Assembly (NCBI GenBank): GCA_947044365.1
Contig: OX345636.1
Location: 6,406,001 to 6,470,000 of the forward strand
Source: Petrosia ficiformis
Taxonomy: Eukaryota; Porifera; Demospongiae; Haplosclerida; Petrosiidae
Reading direction: 5' to 3'
Length of the DNA: 64,000 bases
Shown here: in pieces, positions 12,480-24,700 of the stretch
Layout: every line of letters begins with the position of its first letter
Numbering within the stretch: the stretch's first letter is position 1
Notes under the pieces: model-generated
The model's database searches: none
What the model was told of the DNA's origin: nothing
The model's input: only the letters and a program-made list of their open reading frames with translations
Made by a program: the position numbers and the translations under genes

Positions 12480-13190
12480 TGTTCCTATTCATATACAGTA
12501 GTATGTGTGTGTGTATGTGACTATACATATACAGTAGTACATGTGAGTATATGTGACTATACATGCAGTAGTACATGTGTGTATATGTGACTATACATAT
12601 ACAGTAGTACATGTGTGTATATGTGACTATACATACATGTATACAGTAGTACATGTGTGTGTATGTGTCATACAGTAGCATGTGTGTGTATATATTCCTA
12701 TTCATATACAGTAGCATTTGTGTGTATACGTGACTGTATGTATACTCTAGCACGTGTGTGTGCATATACATGTATGTGACTATACATATACAGTAGTACA
12801 TGTGTATACATTGTATATGTGACTATGCATATATAGTAATACATGTGTGTGTGTGTATATGTGACTATACATATACAGTAGTACATGTGCGTGTGTATGT
12901 GACATTCCCTACATTGTCAAAATAGTGATACGATAGTTAATCTACCCAGTGTTATTATCAGTTATATGTATAGGAAAATATACACACATACACACACATG
13001 TATTACTATATATGTCTAATCACATACACACACAAGTGCTACTGTATATGTATAGTCCATACACACGCTTGTACAGTACATATGCATGTACTACTATATA
13101 CATGTATGAATAGGAACATATACATACACACATGTACTACTATATTATAGTAGTACATGTACATGTGCGTGTATAGACTATACATTATAT
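12480..13190. repeat. TATG/CATA-rich minisatellite
   Basis: Degenerate 35-45-bp units of the type GTGACTATACATATACAGTA plus GTACATGTGTGTATAT. Orientation flips after about 12950. Minus-strand frames through it are repeat translations. Confidence 0.85.
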
Positions 13191-13202
13191 AGTAGTACAT
13201 GT

Positions 13203-13654
13203 CAGGGTTGGGGCCGATTACAAAGACATGATTACGATTACACCATGATTACTGAGACTGATTATGATTACAATTACAAAACATGATTACAATTATGATT
13301 ACAATTACATACATTCTTTTTTCTTGGAAACAGGAAATGAACAATAACTATTAGATTTTAACTATTATATCATATGATTTATGAACAATAACTATTACAT
13401 CTAATAAACATCAACTTTTCAAAAAGTTCATCACAGAGAAGGCACCCTTTAGGTCTAAAGATTTTTTCAGCAATGGAAAAAAGTCGCTCAACTCACTCAA
13501 TAAAAGAGCCCAGCTGCTTGTGAAATTATCAATAATCTTCAATGATTACAGACGATTACATATGATTACAGAGCATGATTACGATTACGATTACCCTAAA
13601 AGTGTAATCGATTACAATTGATTACGATTACAATCATAATTGGTCTTAAGCCTG
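13203..13654 (-). mobile_element. hAT-like non-autonomous element (452 bp)
   Basis: The element is flanked by an 8-bp direct repeat GTACATGT (13195-13202 and 13655-13662). The ends begin CAGGGTTGGGGCC and, on the other strand, CAGGCTTAAGACC, each followed by clustered GATTAC/GTAATC subterminal repeats. An 8-bp target duplication and CAG-starting ends are typical of hAT elements. GTACATGT is itself common in the local sequence, so the duplication alone is weak; the ends and the internal transposase remnant support the call. Confidence 0.75.
13409..13492 (-). pseudogene. hAT transposase dimerisation-domain remnant
   Basis: On the minus strand, 28 codons read VERLFSIAEKIFRPKGCLLC and then DELFEKLM. 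This matches the conserved C-terminal dimerisation motif of hAT transposases (VER-FSIAG-I...R--L). It lies inside the 452-bp element, showing that this MITE descends from an autonomous hAT by internal deletion. Confidence 0.75.
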
Positions 13655-13917
13655 GTACATGTACATATAATCTAATACAATCCTCAATTTACATTACATG
13701 TGTATATCATATAGTCTAATACACACATCATAGTCCTTATTTTACATTTACATGTACATACCTTATAGTCTAATACACACCTCATAGTCAATACACCCCT
13801 TATTTTACATTTGCATATACATATCATATAACCTCATTTTGCATTTACATGAAAATTCATGTGCCTAGCATGCTAGCAAAAGGCGTAGAAACGATTAACA
13901 AACAAACACAACAAACA

Positions 13918-14090
13918 AGCAGCCACATTGGCTTATAAAATTCATAAAACACAGCTATAAAGAGCTTAGAGAAGCAGCCACTCTAGCTTAGAAAAATAAC
14001 AATCAGCCACCATGGCCTTGAAAATAAGCAGCCACAATGGCTTAGAATTATGCAGCTGCAATTGCTTAGAAAATAAGCAGCCACAAATAC
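13918..14090. repeat. Degenerate tandem repeat with AGCAGCCAC core
   Basis: About five loosely spaced copies of AAGCAGCCACAATGGCTTAG with variable spacers. Confidence 0.7.
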
Positions 14091-14870
14091 ATATCATATA
14101 GTCTATAATACAAACATATAGCATGTGATTACCATTAGGTACAGCAGATGTTATTTATTATTATAAGTACAAATTCATATATCGTCAAGATGAAATGAAA
14201 CCTGTACTTGTAAATAATTATTACCTAGCTGGTAAAACTGAGGAAAATAAAATTGCTTTGAAATTCCTGTAACCAACTGAAGGTTGAAATAATTTTTACA
14301 GTAAATAAAGGGTCACATGATATGTTAAGAATGTAGATTTAACATTAGTAAAGGATCTCCCGTTTTATTAATTCATTGTAATTAATTATCCAGAGATGTA
14401 TCATGAACAGTGACAACAAAGCCTAAAGACTACAAGAGAAATATTTGTTTGATAAGGCAATGGTGGACCACTGAACAACACCAACAACATCTAGGTACAT
14501 GCAGGTACACAAATCAAGTGTATGATTATCTATATGTGTATATAATATATATGTATACTATATGTACTCACTTAATCAGTGTTCTCCCTAGGCTCTTTTA
14601 GAATAGGGGCCCCCACAGCTTCTGCATCCAAAACCCTTTGATGTGGCAATGGAAGTGGCCTATATTCTTTGATATAGGCTCCTCCTCACCTCACCACACC
14701 ACACCACCTTCCGTAATCAAAATAATTTTTACAAGTGAGAATATAATATCTATGTGTTTGAATATATATTTAAGGTAAATAAACATGTATGCATGTTACA
14801 TGTATGTGTGTATATGTATGTTGTGTGACTATATGTATAGTACATATGTGCATGTGTATATGTGTATAAC

Positions 14871-15440
14871 CAGTGTTAGATCTAGAAATTTATTATAGGG
14901 AGACCTCTTTGTCAGGTCTCAGAAGTGAATAAACATTGCATATACATGTACGTATGATTTAAACAATATTTATCATGAAAAAAGGAATACACTAATACTA
15001 GCTCATTGTACCAGTTACATACACATTTGGTGAGGAGCAATCTCTGCAAAACTACAGTACATAACACCCAGAAAAGAATCAAATCTTGCCTTTCCTGGTA
15101 GGTGCTAAGTTGCTTGAATAAGAGTCTTCCTTGCTACTCTCGTTACTATTCTCAACAATATCATCATCACCCTCATGTTGGGTTCCACCAGTGACTGCTT
15201 CCTAAAATTAGAACTTATTTTGGTGATAAATAGTTCAAGATCGACATTTTTGCTACGTTTTAAGCTACTACCGAATCTCATTTAAATAGAGAATATAGTA
15301 CATGGTAATTTTGAAATATTGAAAATGAATAATTAATAATCAAGATGTGAAAAAAAGGGCGCTTTCCTTGTTTTAAAGAGCGACTTTCCTGATGGAAAAG
15401 CGACTTTTAGCGCCCAAGTCGCCCCCTAGATCTAACACTG
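14871..15440. mobile_element. hAT-like element with 8-bp TSD (570 bp)
   Basis: TGTATAAC at 14863-14870 is repeated at 15441-15448. The ends are CAGTGTTAGATCTAG in inverted orientation (14871-14885 and 15426-15440). Inside, the minus strand near 15195-15090 reads an acidic stretch, GGTQHEGDDDIVENSNESSK, that ends in a stop after RKGKI; this may be a captured or transposase-derived tail. It also has GCGACTT/AAGTCGC repeats near its right end. Confidence 0.8.
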
Positions 15441-15469
15441 TGTATAACTATTTGTACACTAAAAGTACA

Positions 15470-15800
15470 TTTGTGTACACATACATGTACATGTATGTTG
15501 TGTGACTACATTCACAGTGGATATGTGCATGTGTATATGTGTATAACTATATGTACACTAACAGTGCACATACATGTACGTATGTTGTGTGACTTTACAT
15601 ATAGCTCATGTGTGTTTATGTGTATATGTGACTTTACATACAGTACAAATATGTGTTTGTATGCGTGTGACTGTAAAATACATACATGTATTATATAGTG
15701 TATAAGTGTGTCTGACACTGTATTATATATATATATATAGTACATGTGTGTTATGAGTGTTTGAAAATATATACATATAGTACAAGTGTGACTAGATACA
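15470..15800. repeat. TGTG/ATAC-rich low-complexity sequence
   Basis: Degenerate units related to the 60-bp array that follows (TTGTGTGACT, TATGTGTATAACTATATGTA). No coding character. Confidence 0.7.
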
Positions 15801-15818
15801 TGTACAGTATATATAGTT

Positions 15819-16380
15819 ATGTGTGTGGCTATATGTATAGTACAAGATACATATATAGTACATGTACATGTTTGTTATGTGTGTGTGGCTAATGTGTATA
15901 GTACAAGATACATATATAGTACATGTTTGTTATGTGTGTGTGGCTATATGTATAGTACAAGATACATATATAGTACATGTACATGTGTGTTATGTGTGTG
16001 TGGCTATATGTATAGTACAAGATACATATATAGTACATGTACATGTTTGTTATGTGTGTGTGGCTATGTGTATAGTACAAGATACATATATAGTACATGT
16101 ACATGTTTGTTATGTGTGTGTGGCTATATGTATAGTACAAGATACATATATAGTACATGTACATGTTTGTTATGTGTGTGTTGCTATATGTATAGTACAA
16201 GATACATATATAGTACATGTACATGTTTGTTATGTGTGTGTGGCTATATGTATAGTACAAGATACATATATAGTACATGTACATGTTTGTTATGTGTGTG
16301 TTGCTATATGTATAGTACAAGATACATATATAGTACATGTACATGTTTGTTATGTGTGTGTGGCTATATGTATAGTACAT
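15819..16380. repeat. 60-bp minisatellite, about 9 copies
   Basis: The unit runs TATAGTACAAGATACATATA then TAGTACATGTACATGTTTGT and TATGTGTGTGTGGCTATATG. Period is exactly 60 bp. Because 60 is a multiple of three, long frames stay open on both strands; their translations are 20-residue repeats (CGYMYSTRYIYSTCTC...) and are not proteins. Related degenerate units continue to about 16640. Confidence 0.95.
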
Positions 16381-16639
16381 GTGTGACTATACACATGTGT
16401 GTATAGTACATGTGTGTTATGTGTGTGTGGCTGTATGTATAGTACATGTGTGACTATACACATATATGTATCGTACATGTGTGTGTGACTATATGTATAA
16501 TACATGTGTGACTATACACATGTGTGTATAGTACATGTGTGTTATGTGTGTGTGGCTGTATGTATAGTACATGTGTGTTACATGTATACATGTATGCATG
16601 TGTATAGTTGTATGTATAGTACATGTGTGCGTAACTTCG

Positions 16640-17500
16640 TAACAAAAGTTTCAAAGTACTGTGTTGAGTCTACAGGGTGCATGTACAAAATGACTATTAA
16701 TAGACAACAACAAAAGCAATATCTCTAATGAAATAAGCACATGATGATTAGTGTGTTACCTGGAGCAGGATTTGAAACCATCTCATATTCAAGCTATCTT
16801 TTTGAGTTTCTTCTTGGCTTGTAGAACTTGTGTTTTGAGCTTACAATCAGTTTGCCGGTCCTGTTTACACTATTTCATCCCAGAAATCTGTGCATTAGTT
16901 CTTTTTATTGCAATTTCATCTCTACTAAATGACAAATCTACATCAGACTAACACCCGGACTTTTGACCATATTTGGAGATTTGCTGAAAGTGTCGTTCGA
17001 CAACAGATGGTTACTGCAGTTTCACGCTCCTTCACGTCACTTGTAAGCTCCTGATAAAATATACAGATATTGTTTCAGGTTATCAAATTAATCGTCACTT
17101 ACTATAAAATCAGACAGGTTTAGTGAGAAGGTAGTCTGGTGAGTGCAGCCCCTCCTATACTATGAAAAGGAAAGAACTTGTAATACAGTGATTAGTTTCA
17201 GATATTATTATGATGCCTTAATAGATCACATTGGAGAGGTTGTATAGTGCCTGCTATGGCATTCGTCCAGAGGCTTAATTAATGAAACTGCATCATGGTC
17301 AATAGTTGTTATTGTAACCTCTCTATCAATACTGATGTGTGATCAGGTTGCTACCTTCAACTCAAAAGTAGGGAGTTCTTGCCCTCCTGTATTTAGGTAC
17401 AGTTTCCTCTACTCATCCAGGTTACAACTATACAAAGCTATGCTATGTTGTACAATACTTGTTTGAAGTATTAATTGCAATCTGACTTACACTGGCCACA
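16640..17500. other. No gene recognised
   Basis: Mixed-composition single-copy-like sequence without convincing open frames, splice-bounded exons or transposon ends. Confidence 0.4.
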
Positions 17501-17502
17501 TA

Positions 17503-17585
17503 CTCTCTCCCTGTCTCTCTCTCTGTCTGTCTCTGTCTCTCTCTATCTATCTATCTATCTATCTCCATATCTCTTTTTCTCTTTC
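17503..17585. repeat. (CTCT/CTAT)n microsatellite
   Basis: Pyrimidine tract CTCTCTCTGTCTGTCTCTGT running into (CTAT)n and CTTTTTCTCTTTCC. Confidence 0.95.
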
Positions 17586-18000
17586 CTTTCAGGGTATGAT
17601 ACTTTTTTCTTTACAAGTTTTAAACAACTACAGATGAAAATCAAGTTATCAGAATGGACGCAATAAGAACTAACAAAAGATCATAACAAGCAATTTATCA
17701 GTTTTCATGATTTTATTAAATATTATAATTAAATCATTGTGGTGTTTATATATAGTACTGGCACTCTCTTGGTGTGATATTAGCCTGCTTATTTCCAGCC
17801 CCACCTCTTTATATATTTAGATACTAGGTGGAGCTAATTTAGAGCTATGATGTAATGCAAACAAATTCCCGCTGTTATTGTCAGAAAAAGATTTCCTGGA
17901 AATTCTTGCTGTTAAAGCTTCAATTTACAACTAAATGCGAAAAGTCTGTGCTGTGAACAAGACTATTGTGAGTACTAAAATTATTATCATTTATTATCTA

Positions 18001-18057
18001 CCATATCAATAGTCTAGCATACTATATATACATGTATATGATAGACTATTGATATGG
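18001..18057. repeat. Perfect 16-bp hairpin
   Basis: CCATATCAATAGTCTA and its exact reverse complement are separated by 25 bp containing TATATACATGTATATG. Possible foldback or cruciform. Confidence 0.8.
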
Positions 18058-18159
18058 TATTAAAGTAATTAAGACAGGTTATAGTGATCGGTGATATGAT
18101 ACCAAATTACTTGAATAATATAATTATACATTATTAAATAGCACTGCTTCAGTACTTGA

Positions 18160-18560
18160 TACTCAGTAACATGTGGCCACTAACCATGTGTGTAACATGT
18201 GGTCACTGATCATGCATTACTGAGTATATACAGTTCTGTAGTACTTTATACTACCTAACATATGACTACTAACCATGTGATAAAGAGCATACAGTACTCA
18301 ATACTACCAATATACTTAGCCACTGACCATGTGACACTGAGCATGCACAGTTCTCAACATGTGGCCACTGATCATGTGTTACTGAGCATGTCCATCCATC
18401 CATCCTTTCATTTATATAACCTGTCCATCCATCCATTCGCCTATTGATCTGTACATCCATCCTCCCTTATTTTCATTTATATATTCAACCATTCTATCAT
18501 ATATTCATTAATTCCTCTATTCATTCATCTATTTATTCATTCATTTATTCATCCATTCAT
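18160..18560. repeat. Degenerate 70-80-bp repeats followed by (CATC/ATTC)n
   Basis: Copies of CATGTGGCCACTGATCATGT plus TACTGAGCATG run to about 18390. A CATCCATC / TTCATTCA simple-sequence tract follows. Confidence 0.75.
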
Positions 18561-18730
18561 TTTATTCTTCTTTTCAAGTGTTAGTATTTGCAAGATTCTT
18601 CTCCTAAAGTAGTGGAATGTGATAAAAGAAAGTACAACGCTCTCAGGGACTCCATTACTCTTACAAAGGTTTGTAGATTTCAAATGGCATGAGATTTGTA
18701 CATACGTTGAGCTTTTAAATGAATACATGT

Positions 18731-19231
18731 TAGGCCTTGGTGGATTATGCTCCAAAAATGCTCTATTATGCTATGCTGCAATTCCAGTAAAATGTTCTAT
18801 CATGCTCTGCCCAGTGTTATGCTTATAACTATGCTCATGAATATCATTAATAATCACACCTTTGGCCGCCCCTACTTGGCCACGTGTACATTCTGATGGC
18901 TTCAAGTCAATCTTCTGGTGATGAAATTCATTTTTTACATTATCCTGGAGAACACCAAGAGAGAGAACTTTGTATACTTGATAAATTAAGGCTCCCGTTG
19001 AGGTCACAGCTGTCCAGAAATAGAAAAATTGAAAAGCCTGTGACTACTAACAAGAAGCACAAGGCAGGAGTAGCCAATACCACAAACCCTAAGACTGTTT
19101 TACCAGCGAATTGAAATTTTATAAAGAAAATTAATTATGCTGATAATCTGGCCTATTTTGCTGGCATTATGCTTAATGCTTTTGTGTCCTATTATGCTCA
19201 AATTTATGCTGGCATAATCTGCCAAGGCCTA
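18731..19231. mobile_element. TSD-flanked element with TAGGCCTTGG ends (501 bp)
   Basis: ATACATGT (18723-18730) is repeated at 19232-19239. The inverted ends are TAGGCCTTGGTGGATTATGC and TAGGCCTTGGCAGATTATGC. The interior has several copies of ATTATGCT near both ends as subterminal repeats. An 8-bp duplication suggests hAT, but the ends are not CAG-type. Open frames inside look non-coding. Confidence 0.8.
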
Positions 19232-19659
19232 ATACATGTATGTACATGTATGTACATATAATTGCAGTGTCTAAACCATGTATGATATAATATAATTACA
19301 TGTAAATGAATAACTGTCATTAAACAGATTGATAATAGAGGAGTGTATGATTCATGCAAAACCTGATATAAACTTTCGTAGACACAAAATGATAAATTTG
19401 TTTACCATAATCCCAGGTATTACTTTAGCTTTAATGAGCAGCAAAGGATCATATTTATATTGTTATTCTCACATAAACATATTATATGGTTGCTAGGGTG
19501 TAATCATGTTAATTACCATATGTAATGATTGGTATACGGTTGCTAGGGAGTTTTCATGCTAGTTTAAATACCAAATGTAATTACTTTACTGATATCAAAT
19601 GTTTAGACTTGTTATATGTCTACTTTGTATAGGAAAGGTGTCAGCCATAAATTACAAGT

Positions 19660-20250
19660 ATGAATTAAAAGTCCCTAATAACCATATATCAGACACTAGG
19701 TATCTAATATGAAAAGTCCCTAGTAACCATATATTCGACATTAGGTACCTAACATGAAAAGTCCCTAGCAACCATATATCAGACACTAGGTACCTAATAT
19801 GAAATGTCTGTAGTAACCATATATTCGACATTAGGTACCTAACATGAAAAGTCCCTAGCAACCATATACATGTATGAGACACTAGGTACCTAATATGAAA
19901 AGTCTGTAGTAACCATATATTCGACACTAGGTGCCTAACATGAAACGTCACTAGCAGCCATATATCAGACACTAGGTACCTAATATGAAAAGTCCCTAGC
20001 AACCATATATCAGACACTAGGTACCTAATATGAAAAGTCCGTAGTAACCATATATTCGATACTAGGTGCCTAACATGAAACATCACTAGCAACCATATAT
20101 CAGACACTAGGTACCTATTATGAAAAGTCCCTAGCAACCATATATCAGACACTAGGTATTTAATATGAAAGTCCGTAATAACCATATATTCGACACTAGG
20201 TACCTAACATGAAACGTCACTAGCAGCCATATATCAGACACTAGGTACTT
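19660..20250. repeat. 45-bp minisatellite, about 13 copies
   Basis: The unit runs GAAAAGTCCCTAGCAACCAT then ATATCAGACACTAGGTACCTAATAT. Period is 45 bp, so the minus strand stays open with a 15-residue repeat (RYLVSDIWLLGTFHI). Two sub-types (CCCTAGCAACC and CGTAGTAACC) roughly alternate. Confidence 0.95.
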
Positions 20251-20253
20251 ATC

Positions 20254-20340
20254 TAAATCAGAGAGTACGGTAGTACTCTCTATGTAGGGATGGCACGGAA
20301 AAAAAATGGCCGCCCATGCATTTCAATTGCAAGTGATGAG
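20254..20340 (+). repeat. Dispersed repeat, inverted copy of 3640-3721
   Basis: AGAGAGTACGGTAGTACTCT palindrome followed by ATGTAGGGATGGC and a CAATTGCAAGTGATGAGCTG tract, matching the reverse complement of 3640-3721. Confidence 0.55.
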
Positions 20341-20639
20341 CTGAAAACTCTGGTAATATATACACATAAGTTTCTATACACACATGCCTGTTTATATCTA
20401 GTGTTTTTATGACTACCAATACCTTCTAGATGGCCGAAGATTATTGCTAAGGTAGAGAACCGGCGAGTGGCAAAACTGGCAAAATCTTCATCATATTATT
20501 AATATTATTATTTTCCAGACAAATCATTTTTTTGTTTGTTGACCTATCACGATGATTCTAGCGCCATTCCCGTCGCATTTATAGTAAAATTCTGGTCGTA
20601 AAGTATCGAGATGATATCTTCAGATACTATGAAAGAAGA

Positions 20640-20720
20640 CAGTCTCAACGACTACAAAGATTTGATCTGGAATTGGACGCCATTTTCCTAAGTGGAATTT
20701 AATTACGCATGCGCATTTGT
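20640..20720. promoter_or_regulatory. NRF1-like palindrome in a small GC-richer patch
   Basis: ACGCATGCGCA (about 20704-20714) is one base off the NRF1 consensus. It sits just downstream of a short plus-strand frame (starts near 20611, M-ISSDTMKEDSLNDYKDL, stop near 20691) and beside a small GC-richer patch. No linked gene was found, so this is only a candidate regulatory site. Confidence 0.25.
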
Positions 20721-21115
20721 ATACTCTTAACATGGAAGCTGAAAAGGTGGAAGTGTTTGGCATTGTAATAACATTTGTGAGTTTGTGAGCAAATACTAAT
20801 AATGAATATAATAATTATTAATATTAAAGCAATTGTATAATAATATTGTATACTATGATAAGCATTGGAATACTGAATGGTTGACACAGTGACTGACACT
20901 ACTTCTTGTAGGACTGCAGACAGTGATGTAAGTGAATAGAGAATATACATCATCTGTAAGTGAAAGAGAATGATAATCAATACATAAACAAAAGACTGAC
21001 CTTCATTGATGAACAAATTTTAATGCATTTTTGATTGCATGATTTCATAATGATATATAGTATTTCTGTAATCTACAAAAAAAACATTCACATCGTTTAG
21101 AAAAAAATCAATGAA

Positions 21116-21425
21116 AACAAGAATAATAAAAAACATTTTCAATAAAAATGAAAGAAGATGTAGGGATGTCAAAACCCAAAAAGCAAGCAAACAAGGTTGG
21201 GAAGCTAACTTAGGACCCAAAATTAAACAAACCACTTCCATATAACCCTACATAATTACAGCTCTTTGTACAGAGGTGTAAGCACTTATGTAGGGTTATA
21301 TGGAAGTGGTTTGTTTAATTTTGGGTCCTAAGTTAGCTTCCCAACCTTGTTTGCTTGCTTTTTGGGTTTTGACATCCCTACATCTTCTTTCATTTTTATT
21401 GAAAATGTTTTTTATTATTCTTGTT
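21116..21425. repeat. Perfect 140-bp-arm inverted repeat
   Basis: The left arm 21116-21255 and right arm 21286-21425 are exact reverse complements over all 140 bp, separated by 30 bp. The left-arm end reads AACAAGAATAATAAAAAACA and the inner boundary is CCATATAACCCTACATAA. Zero mismatches implies very recent origin or active homogenisation. No target duplication or recognisable transposon ends are visible. The minus-strand frame over the left arm is probably not a gene. Confidence 0.95.
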
Positions 21426-21470
21426 AATAATTACAATTATTAGAAACAATTTTCATTGAGTTCTATATGT

Positions 21471-21793
21471 TAGGTGTGGGCAGATTGATACTAAAATACT
21501 CGATATCTACGGTACTTATAGTATTCCAACATTATCGATACTCTTTCTTCTGTATTGGTCATTTACGATACCATATTACATGTCCTGTTTTGCTACTGTA
21601 TATGCATAAACTCACATAATGTTTCACAGTGCTTCCACATATTTAAATGAATTTATATAAAATTAGATGTTTTTCTAACCACATTCATTATGTACATGTG
21701 CATTATCAAGTATCAATATTATACCATTGCTACTGATTCCCAAACTACTCAGTTTTGTATCAAAGGGAAAATTATTGGTATCACCCACCACTA
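21471..21793. mobile_element. hAT-type MITE with 8-bp TSD (323 bp)
   Basis: CTATATGT at 21463-21470 is duplicated at 21794-21801. The ends are TAGGTGTGGGCAGATTGATA and TAGTGGTGGGTGATACCAAT. The GTGGG..GATAC type of end and inner GGTATCGATA-like repeats are typical of a widespread hAT MITE group in animals. No coding content. Confidence 0.85.
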
Positions 21794-22174
21794 CTATATG
21801 TACATGTACTGTGTTTAATAGTATTATGTAGTCTCATTACACTACATCATGTGAATTAGATATTATGTGACTACTTATGACTAATTGTGTCCACTACATG
21901 ACTTCCCTAGTTAATATTGTGTAGATATACTCATTCATAATTATGATCATGTGACTCATTATAATTCATGTTATTAATTAGTGTTAATATTATATTTTAA
22001 TCAAACAACTATAAAATAGTACAATGAATAACTAATAAAATTATAATAATAATTATAGATAGTGTTTTTATTAGATGTACAATCACTTTATATAATTATA
22101 AGAAACAACTCTAAAATATAATATAATTATAACATTATAAATTATTGAGTAACTATTAAATATAATAGTGTTTA

Positions 22175-22701
22175 TTAGGAATACACAATAACTTTAGATA
22201 CTACAAAACACAATACATCATTATTAATATATTCAGTGTTATTAGTAATATTATAATGTAAATCACTGTGTGATATGAACTGATAATAACCCAATCCATT
22301 AAGAGCTCTGTCTCCTTCCATTACTCTCTTACGATGCTTTATATCAGTACTATCATTGAAGGGAATAGTCTTCTCCACATGTCCCTTATCCTCCCTCCAA
22401 TTAAGTAATCGAATGGTGATATCACACTTGAAGGGCCATGTTAATATATCATCATTTTCACCCTTCATGAGGTACACATACACAGAAACATGTGTACCTT
22501 TACCACTAGCATCACCATTAGCACGTACTCTTAACTTTAGCTTGTATCCATCAGGTCCAGTATGGAATGGTTTACTCCACCATGCATCACTAACTCTTTT
22601 ATGCTCAGAGAAGTTATGCATGGATAGTGTACATGTACATGGAGGGAGGAGATAGGGAGATTCAGTTCCTGGAGTAATATACCAACTTGGTACTTCGGGA
22701 C
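22175..22701 (-). CDS. TRAF-type MATH domain, terminal exon
   Basis: The exon opens after acceptor TTAATTTTAG| in phase 1 (G|GT, giving GPEVPSWYIT). It contains a whole TRAF-C/MATH domain: MHNFSEHKRV, a W-S-KPFHTG strand with GYKLKLRV, ANGDASGKGTHVSV, LMKGENDD, LTWPF, ITIRLLNWREDKGHVE, GLGYYQFISHSDLHYN, and the last strand NNDVLCFVVSKV. Unlike its paralogues it lacks the CAG|GTAA donor and ends IVYS-stop (TAATAA). AATAAA-type signals overlap the stop and recur about 100 bp downstream on this strand. It is therefore the best candidate for the last exon of the cluster. MATH domains of TRAF type bind receptor tails or adaptor peptides as coiled-coil-assisted trimers; that role is inferred from the family. 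The receptor or partner cannot be told from sequence. Confidence 0.85.
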
Positions 22702-24559
22702 CTAAAATTAACAATAAATAATAATAATTAATTATAATAATTCTCATTATATAATTATAAGTATTTCATTTTCAATAACAGACAGTGATGATAATGACAA
22801 TAGTGCATGTTGTAATATTATCATGATGTTAATGATATATACATTCAATAGTACATGTTGTTTATACTGTACTGAATATATTTACAAGTTATCTTACATG
22901 TTTACAAGATTCATGTAGTGTTTCTATATTAATATAATATCAAGTATTATCACTAATATAATAATGTAAACATGTTATTATAATGTGATGAGTACTAAAC
23001 TATAATATATCACATTATGATATTTCATGTTCTTTATACTAGGAACTAGATAATTATGATGTATATATCACAAGATGATATAAATATATTATTATATTTT
23101 ATATCATCTAGTGTTATATCATGAATGAATCATACTTTTGATATATTTAGTGTGTGGATATTCATATTTATAATGTAAAGTAATGTATTACCTCATTATA
23201 TTTATTTAAGTAACTACTAACTAACAGACTTAGTGTTTATATTATCTGTTCAGTACTATACAAGATAAGAAATATGAACACAATCATCATCTATCATCAT
23301 TTTATTATAATTATTGATTTGACTAGTTCAGTTTATGTGCAGATATATAATGAATATCCTAACATTAAAAATCCATTCAGATATATAGTAATTAAATGAA
23401 TATTCAGATAGAATGGATATTCATTCCAGTCCTAGTACATAGTCATATAGAATATTAATATCATTATGATAGAAGGACAAAGGTTGGTTGTGTTCAAATA
23501 CAAATGTTCATCATAGTGTGGTTGTATTGAATGAGATTATTAACACAAAACATGTGATCCATCCTACAACTGATAGTTGTGTATATTAATAAACACTGAG
23601 TGTAGTATAAATATATTTCAATGAGTTCAGTGAATAGTGAAGAGTACATTTCACTGAATATAAATGTAATTATACACATGTAATGATAAATCATTCATAT
23701 TAGTATAGTAACATATTATAATCAAAACTAAACCTATTAAATTATATTAATGATTATAATAATTACATAATGTGATGATCATAATCATAACCAGTATTCT
23801 TATTATTAAATCACTACATGTCTTGTAATATACTATAGTATAAAACTATTATATATGAAGTTATCACATTATTCATTAGCTAACTGTAAACTACAAGACA
23901 ATGTATAAACTTGACTATGAATATAATTATGATGTAATTATCATTTGTTATCTCTATAGATATCAGTCTCCTGATTTTATAAGAAACTTTGGAACATATA
24001 TGTACTTCAGGGAAACACCAGCTGTAACTATCATTGTACCTGTGTTCACTGTTCAATATGGCTGCAGATATCAGAGGAAATTGTAGGTGTGGTTCATAAA
24101 ATATAAAATATATACGTACTATCTTTGATGATGTCCTGCTAAATTACATGCCCACTAAAACCTAAGCTGTTTAATAAGTAGTACCGTAGTAAAAGCAATG
24201 GTGAGAAGATGAAGCCTTGTTATTCAATTACTGAATCTAAGAACTCTTGTCATGACTTTGCTCCTAATATCAGAGCAAGTTGCCAGTGGCCTAACATGTT
24301 AATGAGACTAATACATTTGTAAGGTAACAGGTGATGTTATTTTCCTGCTACACAGACTATTAATGTGTCTATCCAGGTTCATTTAACAGTCAGTTATAAC
24401 AGATTTCATAATTCATAATGTCTGAATGAGTAGTGAGTAGATATCTAATGAATCTTAATAGTCATGATGAATATATTATACATGTAATAAAAATAATTGT
24501 GAATGCCAACATTTATATCCACAACAATATTGACATAGGATAAGATATACTATAGGAAG

Positions 24560-24700
24560 ATAAATAGGTGATAATGGATGAATGAATAGACGGATGAATA
24601 CATGGATAGATAGATAGATGCTGGATGAATAAATAAATGGATAGATAGAGGAATATATGGATGGATAAGCGGATAGATAGATAGATGTTGAGAAGATAGA
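24560..24700. repeat. (GATA/GGAT)n microsatellite
   Basis: Tracts of GATAGATAGATAGATG and GGATGAATAAATAAATGG. Overlapping minus-strand frames are repeat translations (IYLSI, SIYPS). Confidence 0.95.

Noticed and set aside
15819..16406. 195-codon plus-strand frame
   Set aside because: It lies fully within the 60-bp minisatellite and is open in several frames on both strands.
19652..20185. 177-codon minus-strand frame
   Set aside because: It is an in-phase 45-bp minisatellite (15-residue repeat).
21020..21241. 73-codon minus-strand frame
   Set aside because: It runs across the left arm of the perfect hairpin; no domain or splice context.
22356..22655. 99-codon plus-strand frame
   Set aside because: It is antisense to the MATH domain exon, whose family signature is unmistakable on the other strand.
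22175..22701. BTB/SPOP-type or meprin-type MATH protein
   Set aside because: The GKGTH...LMKGE...WPF...LLNWREDKGHVE pattern is that of TRAF-C, and no BTB or protease domain was seen nearby.
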